Assembly: GCA_023548195.1 (NCBI GenBank)
Contig: JAJHZJ010000496.1
Span: forward strand, 3,678,001-3,742,000
Direction of reading: 5' to 3'
Length of the DNA: 64,000 nt
Source: Bettongia penicillata ogilbyi
Lineage: Eukaryota > Chordata > Mammalia > Diprotodontia > Potoroidae
The notes under the pieces were generated by a model, which saw only the letters and a list, made by a program, of their open reading frames with translations, was not told the DNA's origin and ran no database searches. How positions within the stretch are numbered: position 1 is the first letter of the stretch; each line of letters begins with the position of its first letter. A program made the position numbers and the translations under genes. Shown here piece by piece: positions 1-11,511 of the stretch.

Positions 1-108
1 GGCAAAAAAGGTTAAATAACTTTTGCAGAGTCACCCACCTAGTAAGTGTCTGAGGTTGGATTTGAACTTGTGAAGAGGAGTTTTTCTGATTCTAAGCCCT
101 GATGCACA
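1..108 (+). repeat. SINE fragment, THER1/MIR-like 3' half
   Basis: The order of phrases is that of a THER1/MIR tail: 'gtcacccacctagtaagtg', 'gaggttggatttgaac', 'ctgattctaagccc'. The element begins before the window. The copy is diverged and the edges are approximate. Confidence 0.6.
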
Positions 109-469
109 TGGGCTTTGGTAGGGAAGTTTCTTCCCTGGACATTCCCTATAACAGTGAAGTCACATGTCCACTCCAAAATTTATATAAAAAAAAAACAACC
201 CAAACCATGCTACTCGTGGATCTGGGGTTCAGTGATCCCCACACTGCAGAACAGTCGTACTCAGATTTTGGCTGGCACAAGCCAAGTGCCAAGTTAGTTA
301 CTTAACAAGTTGAGTTTGAAATTCCAATCAGAATCCGTGTCCTGAAACATGGCGGAGTGTTCCCCATACCCATTCTGTATGTAAACGTAGTGTGGACAAG
401 ATGGTCCTTTCATGGGGAACTAGATTTGTAGGTTTGTCGATTTGTGTCTGGAAAAGAACTTTGAAGCCA

Positions 470-605
470 TGGAGCCCAATCTTCTCATTTTACAGATGAG
501 GTAACTGAGACCCAGAGTGGCTCAGGGACTTGCATAAGTCATAACTGGCAACATAGGGGTTTGAAACGAAGGACCCAGACAACAGAGCCGGTGCTCACTC
601 TACTT
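470..605 (+). repeat. SINE, MIR-like
   Basis: It contains 'cattttacagatgaggtaac', 'ctgagacccagagtggctc' and a following 'aagtcataactggcaacat', in the MIR core order. The copy is old and the edges are approximate. Confidence 0.65.
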
Positions 606-1843
606 TGCCAAAATGTATGCTCAATGTACTTTTTTTTCCTCCAGCTTTCATGTTTCAAAAAATGAAGACAGTTTATTTGGGCAGCAGAGATACCAGCTGC
701 CATAGCTTATGAGATTCCTTCATTTTGCTCAGGAAATTGCTTAATTTAAGTTCCATATAATTTAATTTCACAGCAGGAATAGAATGAGACAGACAGGCTG
801 GGCATGCACCTTTCCCATAGAGAGCTTCCTTTGAAAACAACCCCGGGCTCCTTTCAGGCTAGCGTTGGTCTGTTCAGATGTCCATCTTATTGAGATTGAG
901 AGTGAGTCTAGTAGAGCAGTGGGGGCCCCTTCATTCCCACCAAACAGGTCCCTTGCCTAAAGAATGAAGACATCACCAAAAACAGACCTCTTAGACAAAC
1001 TCTCTATTGCCCCCTGTTTCCAGATGAGTCTTTGTTTCAGTCAGTTTCCTAGCTCCATGCACTTGGCAAGCAAACCTGTTTCTCCATCATGATTGGGGCA
1101 GATGGTGCTGAGTTTTTGTGATTGTAAACAAAAAAAGAAAGAAAAAAAGAAAATGTTTCTTGGGAAGCTGGTGAAAAGAGGGGAAAAATGTTCTGATGCT
1201 TAGTGGAAGTTACTGACTCAAAGCGGAACCAAATGTTTCCTATGGTCTTAAACTTTTTTTTTTTTTGAAAGAGGATAGAGCCTTTTATTTCACTCATGTA
1301 GGGAACTTCCCTGTTGTTTTGAAAGTTTCTTGGGACTTGGAGAGTCTAAGTGACTTCCCAGGGTCTCACAGCCATAGATCTTGAGATCATGTCTTGGGAG
1401 AGCCATGCCCAGGGTGGCTCTGAACCCCCTGGTCCATGCTATGCCTTTCAGCTTGATGACAGTTCACATCTGAACCTCCATGTTTCATGAGGGTTACTTT
1501 GGGCAATTACACATTCAAAGTGTGACATGCGATTCATAGAATTGATTACTGTTGGGTTTGGGCTTTATTTTTTCCCCACTTTAAAAATGGTACCCCCTTC
1601 AAAATTATGTGCACACACACCCCCTTTTTTATAGTAGCTTATGTGAAGAAAAGACCTGTCACGTTTTGTCTAAACCCAAGAGGTTTGGCCTAGTGAGATA
1701 TTTGCACCCTTGAAATGTTGGCCACTATTCTGCCAGTCAACATCGACACAAGTTCTCTAATGGTGGGACTGATTGACTTATGGTGGTAAGTGGATCAGCC
1801 GGAAACCATGCTGAGACTTTTGGGACACTCTGTATGTATATTG

Positions 1844-1917
1844 TGGAAGGAAGGAAAGAAAGAGGAAGGGAAAAAAGGAAGAAGGAAGGAGAAAAAGAGA
1901 GAAAGAAGAAAGAAAGG
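1844..1917 (+). repeat. Pure purine tract, GGAA/GAAA-rich (74 nt)
   Basis: Every base from 1844 to 1917 is A or G, mostly GGAA, GAAA and GAGA units. It is a low-complexity, length-variable tract of the kind that can form a triplex. A MIR-like SINE lies just downstream. Confidence 0.9.
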
Positions 1918-1924
1918 CAGGTTG

Positions 1925-2130
1925 GCTTTATTGATTACTTAATGTAATGTAACCATGTGCCCTTCATTGCTGTAAGTGCTGTACACATTATCTCCTTTGA
2001 TTCTCCGTAACAGCACTGACCAGTAGTTGTTATTATCCCTATGTTATCGAAGTTAAGTCACTTGTTGAAGGTCACACAACTTAAACGTATCTGAGAATGG
2101 GTTGAAACTCAGGTCTTGCTCTCTGTGGAC
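1925..2130 (+). repeat. SINE, MIR/THER1-like
   Basis: In order it shows 'attatctcctttgattctcc', 'gttgttattatccctatgtt', 'cacttgttgaaggtcacaca' and 'gttgaaactcaggtcttgct', which is the MIR core and 3' arrangement. The copy is diverged. Confidence 0.75.
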
Positions 2131-4439
2131 CCAGTACTGAATATGTATGTAATACGTCTGTATTAAAACCAGTGTGTGTGTTATACAAATTAGTATACCC
2201 ACATATAAAAATACATGTACGTATAGTTACAGTTTACAATTGTTGCTGGTGAGAGTAGGAAAACTGGACTCTTTTCAAATGAGGTAATAATGGTGAAGTT
2301 CTTAGACGCAATTAGCCATTACCATTATCAACTTCATCACCATTATTATTCTGTCCTCCTTCTCCCTTACACTGATTCCCCTCCCTCTTCCCCGTGATGG
2401 GTACCAGAAGTCCGTCTGATGGCTTGGCAGGGAGCAAGGGCACCATTATGCTTCTCCCATCTGTCTTTACAAGATTGTGGGGAGGGAAGTGCTTTGTACA
2501 CCTGGAAACATGTGAGCCACCATCCTTACTCTTGACTGCAAAGCATTGACCATGATGGGCCAAATCTTCAAAGTCAGAACTTTGTAGGAGCCTCTCTAGA
2601 ACCACAATGCAGAAAGTGGAGCATAATCTTTCATTACCTTTGTAAAGTTTGATATCCTGTGTTTAAGTGTCTGCCTGGCTCTTACACACCCAGGGAGGGT
2701 AGCGGTTTTTGGTCGATAATCACGGAGTAGACATTTCCCCCAAAATATACACGCTATATCTGGCCCACATTAGGGCTGAGCTAGCCGGTAAAACAGCCCA
2801 GACACACAGATGGCAGAAGAGGGTTCGGGTGCTTCTTGTCTGCCAAGCAAGCATGTCTACCTTGTACTTGACCCATTTCTGTGGGTTTGCTCTCCCTGTT
2901 TAATTGGCTGTTCTTTAGGGTAAAAAAATACCCTTGCCCAGTTGCATGCATATGTGATCTCCCTTTGTGGAGTCAACAGAAAAATTTCATACTGAATAAA
3001 AGCAGAGCTTTGGGTCCAGACCTCCCAGGATCAACCTCCATTTTTATCAAAGGTCTAGACAAGGCCCTTGTGTCACGTTTGTTCTTTAGATTTTCCCCTG
3101 CCCCCCCCCCCCCCTTTTCCTTACTGATGGGCTGTTGTAAATACTTACAGTACAACTTCTCTCAGATGTATTTCCAGGAAAGGAGACAGTGTTTCTGCCA
3201 TGTTCTAGCCAGAGTTATAAATGGGTATGAGAGCACCAAGGCCACCCTACTGGCTTATACCCGCAGATGGCCCTTTGCGTACAGGCCTAGGTTCCACCTG
3301 TACGTGTTCATTTCCCTTTCCTTGCTTTTTTGAAAGCTTCAGAATCTTCTTAGCCACCTGATCTCCTTTTAGTGGAAAGACTTAACTCCAGTGGTCCTCC
3401 CCCATTCCCTATGTGATCAGTCCAGTGTTTCCATACATTACCTTTAAATAAATTCCCCTTTAAATACATTTCCTTTCCTGCAGTTCTGTGGAATATTATT
3501 TAGTTTGAAATATTGGGTCTCATCACTCACTTTTTAAGTCAGTTTAAAAAATCCTCCATAAAATAGATATTCTTTCTCTACCACCCACCTCCCATTGGGG
3601 TGGAGGGTGAGAAGAAAAAGAATAGCCTTGTACGAGGTACATTAAACAAATTCCTGTATTCGTCATGTTTTAGAAAGAATGTCTCAGGGCACACCCTGGG
3701 ACCCTCACCTTTCGCTCATTAAGATAAGTCACTGAAAATGAGTATTTCTGCCTCCATAGAGAGCCTTTCCTCCCCAGAGTTTCCTATCTTGAAAAAAAGA
3801 ATCTCAAGTAAAAAAAAAAAAGAAAAGAAAAAAGTGAAACCCATTGTCACAAAAGCTACTGTGGCTAAAACATTGCTGGCCTTCACACTTGAATCTCAGT
3901 GTCTCAAGTGTAACAGGGATATTTGCATTTGGAACATTTCTACCATCAAACTTTCCTTGGGCAGATTTCTTTAGGCTTTGACATTAAATGCCCTATTCAA
4001 TGCCTTAGTCTTAGTGTGGAGGGGGCACTCAGGAATTAAAGACGGTACCAGCAGGAACCAGGCTTACAAGTCCTCTGGGGTCGGACTGGTGGTGACTGTG
4101 TGCCTGTCCTCCATGGACCCTCCTTGTAGAAGCTGCCATCGGTCAAAGATCAACTTGAATGGGACGAGGCTTTTTCAGTACAGAATACTGGAGACTTGCA
4201 AGAAAATTGTCTTCCCAGGACACTGGATTATTTAAAAAACTCAAAACTGTCTACCAGACTTTGCTGTCGATCTTCCGGAGTATTAACTGTAAAAAACCAT
4301 ATACTATTGATACTGGTTATTTAGTAGATGTTATTAGTCGGCAATCAGTCATGCTTTCTTGTGATAAATTTGATTCATTTATCCAGCTGCTACTTTTCTG
4401 GGCCTCAGTTTCCCCATCCATAAAATGAAAATGTTAGTC

Positions 4440-4760
4440 TAAAAGTCTTCTCAAGTCCCTTCTAATTCTAGATGTATGGTCCTCTCTGTGACCCCCTGAC
4501 CTCTAAGCTATCTTCCAGTCTGGGATTCTCTTGTCCATTTTCCCACCAGCTACTGGTTCCTGCCCCTCTCAGACTGTCTTGTACCTTTTGGGGAACATAT
4601 TTCATATTTCCTTATAACTGTACATATTATCTCCTTGTTAGAATGTATTGTAATTCCATCCCCTTGACCACAAGGGCAGTTTGGTTTTTGTATTTCCTTG
4701 CTCAGCATTTGAACACATGAAGCTTGTCACAGGGTAGGTGCTTAATGATTAATATATCTT
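4440..4760 (+). repeat. L2 LINE 3' end with SINE remnant
   Basis: The segment 'gaatgtattgtaattccatc ... cacagggtaggtgcttaatg' resembles the L2 3' end (length-of-use phrase, then 'cacatagtaggtgcttaat'). A SINE tail with 'cctcagtttccccatccata' lies directly upstream (4400-4470). Confidence 0.6.
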
Positions 4761-4814
4761 TATTATATTAATAATATTGATCAGTTGAATAGTTTTGTCA
4801 TGATACCTTTTCTG

Positions 4815-4970
4815 CGGTGTTGCATTGTGGATGGAGCACTGGCCTCCAAGCCAAGAAGGCCTTGATTCAAATCCAACCTGTGACCCTGGGGCCAGTCACC
4901 TAAGCCTTTCCCAGTACTGAACCACTTCTAGACTATAGCTCTCAGAGCAGGTGCCAAATTATAGTGATAA
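4815..4970 (+). repeat. tRNA-derived SINE (marsupial type)
   Basis: It shows 'gtggatggagcactggcctc', 'ccttgattcaaatccaacc' and 'tgtgaccctggggccagtca', the arrangement of the tRNA-like head and body of marsupial MAR/MON SINEs. Confidence 0.65.
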
Positions 4971-5664
4971 AGGGAGTTTTTTAATGATAGGTCCTATACC
5001 AATCCAATTCCAGTCCATCCCCAGCCCATACTCCTTGTTTTCCCCCAATGTCTTTTGGTATCTTTCTTTCATTTTCTTTTGTGTCATGAGTACGCATCCT
5101 TGTGTTTGCCTTGATTGAGATGATGGTTTTCTTTAATTTCCTAACACGTTATAGTATTTTGTGGTTTTATTGATCTTTGTGTCAACCTTACTTGAGATTT
5201 CTCTCCATTCCCTCTTGTCTCATTTTTGCCTGCCTTGGTATCTTGCAAAGTACCAAGTTTCTATCTCAGGCATATGTGGTTTGATATGATAATCCTTTGG
5301 AAGCCCATCTCTTCCCTTGCAAACCTTAATAAAGCATATGATGTTATGACTAGCCTCTCTGCAAATGTAAAAGCCGTTCCTGAGGATGAGACATGAGGTT
5401 CACAAGAGAAACCCGGGTTGATGTCATCCCCTCAGAACAAGGAGGTTGTCAGAACAGTACATACAGCTTTTGTGCAGCCACCAAAGCTCCAACTTGGTAA
5501 CTTCCTTTTCTGTAAAAGAAAAAAATGTGGTAGTGAACTGTCTTTGCATGGGGGCGAATTTCATGAGTTGAGAGTTTTCTGTCATTTCAGCCCATCTGTG
5601 AGCAGACATTGTTCTTATCGCAAGATGCTTTTTTTCTCTTTTTCTGTCTGTGGTGGCAGCAGGT

Positions 5665-5815
5665 TGGGTAGAGAAGCATGGTCTAGTGTAATGAGAGGAG
5701 GCAGGTTCCAATCTACTTCTGAATCTTACTACGGACAATTTCCCTGGACTGTCCATTGCAAACCAAGGTGTTCTAAATGACCTCTATGTACCCTTCTGGC
5801 TCTAGAGCTACCATC
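5665..5815 (+). repeat. tRNA-derived SINE, diverged
   Basis: It has 'gcatggtctagtgtaatgag', 'ggttccaatctacttctgaa' and 'gacctctatgtacccttctg' in SINE order. It is a degraded copy and family assignment is uncertain. Confidence 0.5.
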
Positions 5816-5944
5816 CCATAACCCTCTTCTGATTGAGTATCATATGTGTTCCAACCTTCTCTTTGTTAGAGATGGACCATCTTCCCCTTTGGAGGTGAGA
5901 TGTTCAGGTAGCTTTTGTTGCTAAGACAGAGAACTTGATGATTT

Positions 5945-6180
5945 GATTCAGGCACAGTGTGAAGTGTGAAGTGCTTTGCAAATCTTATTGCGTTTTATTC
6001 TCATAACAACCCTAGGAGGTAAATGCTATTATTACCCCCATTTTAGAGATGAAGAAATTGAGGCAAACAGGTTAAGTGACTTGCCTAGTATCACACAATT
6101 AGTGACTGAGGATGGATTTGAACTCTGGTCTTCCTCTCTCCAAGCCCAGCTCTCTCCATTCTACTACCTAACTAGCTTCC
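5945..6180 (+). repeat. SINE, THER1-like, near full length
   Basis: The copy runs through 'gtgctttgcaaatcttattg', 'ctcataacaaccctaggagg', 'cccattttagagatgaagaa', 'aggttaagtgacttgcctag' and 'gaggatggatttgaactctg', then the terminal 'ctacctaactagc'. That is the THER1 order from head to tail. Confidence 0.8.
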
Positions 6181-6213
6181 ACTCCACCCCTCTTTCTGTC
6201 TTTCTGTCTCTTT

Positions 6214-6263
6214 CAACACACGTGCACACATACACACACACACACACTCTCTCTCTCTCTCTC
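6214..6263 (+). repeat. Compound microsatellite (CA)n(TC)n
   Basis: An interrupted CA run to about 6247 passes directly into (TC)8. Confidence 0.9.
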
Positions 6264-6929
6264 AACTACTAGTTTCCATACTTCTACCAATACAGAATTG
6301 CCCCTTCTCCACAACATTGTCTCAGGGCATTGCCTAGAACGCTGAGGGTATTATAACTAATAGTAGTCAGAGATATGCTTTGAACTCAGACCTCTCTGAC
6401 TCAAAGAACAGGTCTCTATCTCCAGTATTCTGTGCAGCCTCATCACGCATGTATGACTAGCTCTTTAATATGGACATAGCTGATGCTGAAATGAATCAAA
6501 TACCAATTAATTTACAGATGCTCTGATCTGGTACGATGCCAGTGGATCCAATCTGCTACTAGCTTAGTGCTGGAAAACCTTCCCACTGAATAGAGTGTGC
6601 TTTGTTCTGCCTGAGAACCCAGGACCATTCTGTGTTCTGATAAAGAGTCAGAATTAGAATGAAAGTTGTAGATCCTGCAGAGGTGGTTTAACACACACGA
6701 AAAGAAATTGTCTTAAGCCTGCAAAGTAGTCTGACGAAAAGCTGCCTTCCATATCTATGTTAATATTCTTGAATAGATGCATCCTAGGAGATAAGTTTCT
6801 TCAGAGTTCTTCTGATTATCAGTATCGAGAGGTTAGTGTGCTTGCCAAGAGTATTCAACATTGAAATTGAAAAAGACTTACAGTATCTTGAAGTAATGAT
6901 GATGGAGTAATTTCCATTTGGAGAATGTA

Positions 6930-7135
6930 AGCTTTTTGAATCAAGAAGACCTGAGTTCAGATGTGGCCTCAGACACTTAACTATGTGACCCTGGGCAAGT
7001 CACTTGACTCTGCTTTATTTCCTCATGTAAAAAAATGAGCTAGAGAAGGAAATGGCAAACCACTCCATTATCTTGGCCATGATAACCACAGATGGGGTCT
7101 TGAAGTGTCAGTCATAACTGAAATGACTGAACGAC
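6930..7135 (+). repeat. SINE, MAR1-like
   Basis: It carries 'gaagacctgagttcagatgt', 'tgtgaccctgggcaagtcac', 'gctagagaaggaaatggcaa', 'accactccattatcttggcc' and a closing 'aaatgactgaacgacc'. The 'actccagtatctttgccaag' plus 'aaatgactgaacaac' tail is what marks MAR1 among marsupial SINEs. Confidence 0.85.
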
Positions 7136-7629
7136 CTCAAGAAGTTTCTTGAGGAGGGAAGAGGAGGAGGAGGAGGGGCTTTTTTCTTTCCCTTTGTATC
7201 TTGAGTGCTTGGCACCTGATGAGGTCTTTAAATACTCCTTTATTTCTCTATAGTGAAAAATCTCCAAATTCTATTGTTTACAGATTACAGCCAGCTGAAG
7301 TCCAGCCCCCAAATGCTACAGGCTTCCTCAGTGACACCACAACTGTCCCAAAAAGGTCAGCCTGACCACTCTCATATGAAAAACTAAGTGGATGAAGGGT
7401 GCTTGTTTCCCATTGATCTGGGGTTGGATCAGCAGTTCATTGAGTTTGTCTAATAGTACAACTTTCTTGGACAGTCTCTGCATTTGGACCATTGTTTGGG
7501 CCAATGCCAAGGAAAAAGAGAGGCTTTGTGGGTAATACTTAGAAAATTGTGCTGTACTTTTCATTGTCCCCAAGTGCTCTCTGGTGGAAGAAAAAAAAAA
7601 ACCCTGAAGACCAGTGTCCTAGTGATCCT

Positions 7630-7808
7630 GTAGTACCATATGACTCAGAGCTGGAAGGGATGTCAGAGGTCATCTAGTACACCCTTCTCATTTGACAGAT
7701 AAGGAGACTAAGGCCCCAAGAAATTAAGTAACTTGACCAAAGTCTTACAAATAGATAATAGGAAGTGGTGTCGTAACTGAAACCCAGCTCTTCTGCCTCC
7801 AGTCACAG
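7630..7808 (+). repeat. SINE, MIR3-like (marsupial form)
   Basis: It contains 'gagctggaagggatgtcaga', 'ggtcatctagtacacccttc' and 'tttgacagataaggagacta', then 'taagtaacttgaccaaagtc'. This is the MIR3-type head-to-tail order. Confidence 0.75.
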
Positions 7809-7854
7809 TTAATACTCCATTATAGTCTGAGTCTTTGAGGTGTAGGAAAAATTC

Positions 7855-8250
7855 AGAGAAGTAATAAAAGACTGATATGAACTGATCCACAGTGAAAGTA
7901 GCAGAACCAGGAAGTCAGTATTCACCATAATTGCAACAGTGTATGTGGAAAGACCATTAAAATGAAACTGAACCCTGTGTGCTTATAATGACCACTCATG
8001 GCCCAGAGAAGAGTTGAAGAAATGCTATTATCTCCCCTCCTTTCCAAGGTGGAGGAGTGGGCATGAAGCATGCTTATGCTATACTGTCAGGCTCACCTGA
8101 TTTGTTGATTACTTTGAACTCGAGGATGATATTTTTCCCGTTTCGATTTTCATTTTTTTATTACAAGGGGCAACTCCCTTGGCAGGAAAGGGAGAGGAAT
8201 TTATTTAGAAATTAGGGTGATTGAAAAACTAATAATTTCAATAAAATGAA
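7855..8250 (+). repeat. L1 3' UTR fragment (marsupial L1), old
   Basis: It has 'gatatgaactgatccacagt' and 'gtagcagaaccaggaag', followed by a G/T-rich tail and 'ttattacaaggggcaactcc'. This resembles the 3' UTR of marsupial L1 elements ('gaactgatgcaaagtgaag ... agcagaaccagg'). It is heavily diverged and no ORF survives. Confidence 0.6.
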
Positions 8251-9518
8251 ATAAAGATCTACAGAAACTGGAAAGCATCATATACACACATACATATATA
8301 GCATAAAAATACAAGGCATCAATTTTAGAAAAATGAAAATGTAGTCAAATCTCAATTACCTTTCAAAATAGGAGAGAGAATATTAGGAAAGGTCCCATGA
8401 TAGCAAAGTAAAGAATCTCTGTACCAGTCCCACAGCTGTTGCTTTTAAAACCTTTTAATTTTCTTAGAGAATTACATTGTGTTCTTCTTCTTTCTCTCCC
8501 CACTCCCAAAGCCCCTTCCTGTGAGCCCATGTCTGCATGTTCGTATCTGGCTTTGTTTCATGGAAGACTTAAGCCAAGCTTCCTAACGTCCATTTGAGGT
8601 GCAGCTGGGCCATGGAGGGTTCTAGTGAGCAGGATGAGTCACGTCCAGGTCACTCTTAGACACATGTCAGTGTTTCATGAAGGAGAAATGCGTGGTGAAT
8701 TGAATTAACTAGATCATGTTGGGAAAGGCAACATTCATATTGGCGCATTAGCTTTTGAGGAATATTTTATATGCAGCTGCCACCAGATTGATTCCTTTTA
8801 AAAAAGCTTTAATGATTCTTTTTTAAACCATCACCAGCATCCTGTCATTTCCCAGTAACACTATCCTCCCCTCCCCATAGCATCCTCCCTTCATGGCCAA
8901 GTAGAGGCAGTCCACACATTGAACAAGGCTTGTGCCTCATTCCACAGCTACCTCTCTGCCTAGAAAGATCTCAAGGCAGGAAGGGTCTTCATTACCACCC
9001 AATCTGACCTTCTTGTTTTGCTAATGTGGCAATTAAGAAACAGAAAATAAGGAACTAGGTCATATAGGCACACTTTGTTCTTGGGTCCTCTAACCTCAAA
9101 TCCAGTGGTCTTTCCACTGTAACAGAAGGACGCATGTTTTCAGTCAGTCTTGACAGGTTATCAGAAGTCTAACATGTTCTGGTTAGTCAGTCAGCAAGAT
9201 ACCTGCTGTGTTCCAGGAATCGTGTTGAGCTCGGTTGCCTTGCAACACTCATCGTGAAGCAAATAACTGAATTAAAAGTGGGAACGTTTATTGAGTGCTT
9301 GCTTTTAGATTCAAAGTATCCCCTTCTACTCCTGGACAGTCCTGATTGTTGGTATGGGAAGCTTTTTCTGACATGGAGTCTAGCTTGAGGTCTCCACCCT
9401 GCATTCCTCATCCCTGTTCTGCCCTAAGACTTTCCCCACCTGACATCCCTTCGGATATTTAAACACAATCCTCACGTTCCCCTGAACCTCCCCGTCTTCT
9501 GGCTTTGGAACCTTTGGC

Positions 9519-9790
9519 TCATCTTACTCTGCCTCCTTCTTCCCCACAAGAGGAGGAATGGGATGTTTTACCAAAAACTTTGCTGATATCTTCATAAACT
9601 GCAGCCACAGTATCCCCCTCCCCTCTTTGTTTAGTAATGGGTCCAGACAAGGAAAGGAGTTTAGTTTGGCATAACCTGGTGAAGGAGGCTCCACCATCTA
9701 GCCAGTCTTTGCTGACCTCTCCACAAGCTTTCCCAGGAATCACAGTTAAGCTTACTAATCCACAGCTGGACAACTGTATTCTCTGTGCCT
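9519..9790 (-). pseudogene. L3/CR1-type LINE reverse-transcriptase remnant
   Basis: The minus strand translates to SLTVIPGKACGEVSKDW and, about 45 residues on, AVYEDISKVFGKTSHS. These match the reverse-transcriptase phrases of CR1/L2/L3 LINEs: the RPVSLTSVPGK motif and the AVYLDFSKAFDTVSHS motif that carries the first catalytic Asp. Here the leucine of YLDF is Glu and the aspartate of AFD is Gly. It is an open frame of about 84 codons that lacks the rest of the polymerase, so it is a dead fragment. The identification rests on two motifs in the right order and spacing; which CR1-clade family it belongs to is uncertain. Confidence 0.7.
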
Positions 9791-10382
9791 TTTTATTTTT
9801 ATTTTTTAAAATTGGGACTTTGCCCTTCTCCAGTCACACGCCGCTCTTGTGTGTCACGAGTTTTCAGCTGTCCCTGACAGCAGCTAGCTCAGCGGTCATA
9901 GCCACAGGTTTTGATTTTGCTTTTTGAGGCCTCAGGGTTGGAGCTCATCAGAGCTGCCAGATGCTCACCTGCTATCTCTTCCCTTATCTTGGGCATCGAC
10001 TCCATCGGCTATTTTTGTTCTGGTTTTTTTTTAATGTAAAGGTCATTCTCCTTTTCCGAGAATCAGCGCATCATGTCTCCTATTTGTAACTCTTGAGTTT
10101 ATTATTTTGTTTGCTGGTTTCCTTTGGAAAATTTGTCATTTATTATCTTTTTCTTTCCTTTGCATTTCTATAACTACTCACTATTTCACCCCCTGCTTTT
10201 ATGTTCCTAATTCCTTGAAGATAAGACTGCTTTTTATGGCGCAATTTCATTTTAAAGGCATTATCTTTCTTTTACCAATGCTTTATCTCATGCTGTCTTG
10301 CAAAGCTCTTAAGGTGCACATCTGAAGATATTCCTGCACCAACATCCAATTGCTTCACAGCATCCTTGGCCTTGTCTTTTAA

Positions 10383-10454
<72 letters not shown>
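10383..10454 (+). repeat. Trinucleotide microsatellite (TAG)24
   Basis: There are twenty-four uninterrupted TAG units (CTA on the other strand). The serine- and leucine-run reading frames over it come from the repeat itself and are not genes. Perfect length suggests it is polymorphic. Confidence 0.97.
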
Positions 10455-10899
10455 CACTATTGTCATTATTGCTTCTCCTCTTCCTTTGAAAGCAGCTCTC
10501 AAGCTTGCCACACCTTCCAGATACTGCCTCATCTCTCCCCTAACTTTCACTGCCAGACTTTTTAAGCTTGGTGTCTTAAACCCTTTTGAGCCCAGCTTTA
10601 CCCCTGTCATTCCACCAGCCAATCAATCAGCATTTATTAAGTGCCCACTGGGTATGCAAAGATGTCCTTTCAGGGTTTGCAGTGTTCTGTAATCACTCTC
10701 TTGAATGTCACCAACAGCTGCCTTTGTGCCCTTTCTCAGTCTTCCCTCTTTCTTGCTCTTGACTTGGCTTTTCTCTCTAAAAGGTGGGTCTGTAGCCCAT
10801 CCTGGAGAGAGATGAAAATATATGTTAAGAGGTTTAATCAGTTCACTAGCATTCAATAAATATCTCCCTTGTGCCAGGCTGTGGGCATATAGAGATCAT

Positions 10900-10980
10900 T
10901 GATTTATCTCTGTGTCCCTAGTACTTGATACAGTGACTGAATCCTGATAAAAACATGTTGAATGAAATTGAATTGATCTG
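10900..10980 (+). repeat. L2 LINE 3' end, short
   Basis: It reads 'ctgtgtccctagtacttgat ... aaacatgttgaatgaaattg', the L2 terminal phrase with diverged bases. It follows 'cattcaataaatatctccct' of another old repeat. Confidence 0.5.
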
Positions 10981-11452
10981 AATCAAATTGTTGAACATCC
11001 CACTCACTTCATTGAGTAATGATGGCCCTGGGTGAGGTAACACTTCATGTGAGGGTTTATTTCTTCATGCATACAATGAGAAGATTGGACTGAGTTGTGT
11101 CTTCCAGTTCCAATTCTTCCTCCCGAGGCTGACATCTTGCAAAATAAAGCCTAGTGTGAAAGTCTTCAACATGTGTAGACCAACGAGATGTGTTTCCAAA
11201 TTAGCACATCCCACATCCCTCCACCCAGAACTCCTGTCCTTGTGCTGAGTTGACCTTGTTATAGATAAGATATGTTTCTTGTAGTTGTCATTCCCTAATG
11301 GAAAAAAGGTTGCCAAGAGTTTGCTTGTTAGATAACACCGAGTTGTAATGACTCCTAGTTAAGACACCATTGTGAAAATCTGAAGGGTTTGGGAGTGGGT
11401 GCCATCTACTGGTAGTAACTTATTTTTCTTCTCTCTCCTTTTTTCCCCATAG

Positions 11453-11511
11453 AATATGACTCGGAAGCAAAAAGGGTTCAAGACATTCTTTCAGGAATTG
11501 AGAAGCCGCAG
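11453..11511 (+). CDS. FNDC3B: FNDC3B exon (window exon 1): linker before FN3-1
   Basis: The exon starts two bases into a codon and encodes YDSEAKRVQDILSGIEKPQ, with Glu completed from the missing exon before it. It is the short acidic/basic linker that leads into FN3 domain 1; IEKPQ begins the first strand. The acceptor is a strong pyrimidine tract ending 'ccccatag', and the donor is 'gtatgt'. The exon is 59 nt and ends on a codon boundary, which sets the frame used for the damaged exon that follows. It joins window exon 2 across 7.5 kb. Confidence 0.93.

Larger units (their letters stand above)
1..11452 (+). other. FNDC3B: Intron upstream of the first exon seen (3' part)
   Basis: This is non-coding intron, phase 1, because the exon that follows begins with the last two bases of a codon. 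It ends in a pyrimidine-rich tract and AG at 11451-11452. It holds old SINEs (THER/MIR types near 1-108, 470-605, 1925-2130 and 5945-6180; a MAR1-like copy at 6930-7135; a MIR3-like copy at 7630-7808), an L1 3' UTR (7855-8250), an L3/CR1 reverse-transcriptase relic on the other strand (9519-9790), L2 ends and a (TAG)24 array. C14 lies at 3101-3114. The stretches 2130-4400 and 8550-8800 show no repeat I recognise. The open reading frames here are short and unsupported. Confidence 0.85.

Noticed and set aside
5418..5780. A 120-codon plus-strand frame
   Set aside because: No recognisable domain or splice support, and it overlaps a SINE from about 5665.
10366..10692. Poly-serine and poly-leucine reading frames near 10.4 kb
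   Set aside because: They are translations of the TAG array.
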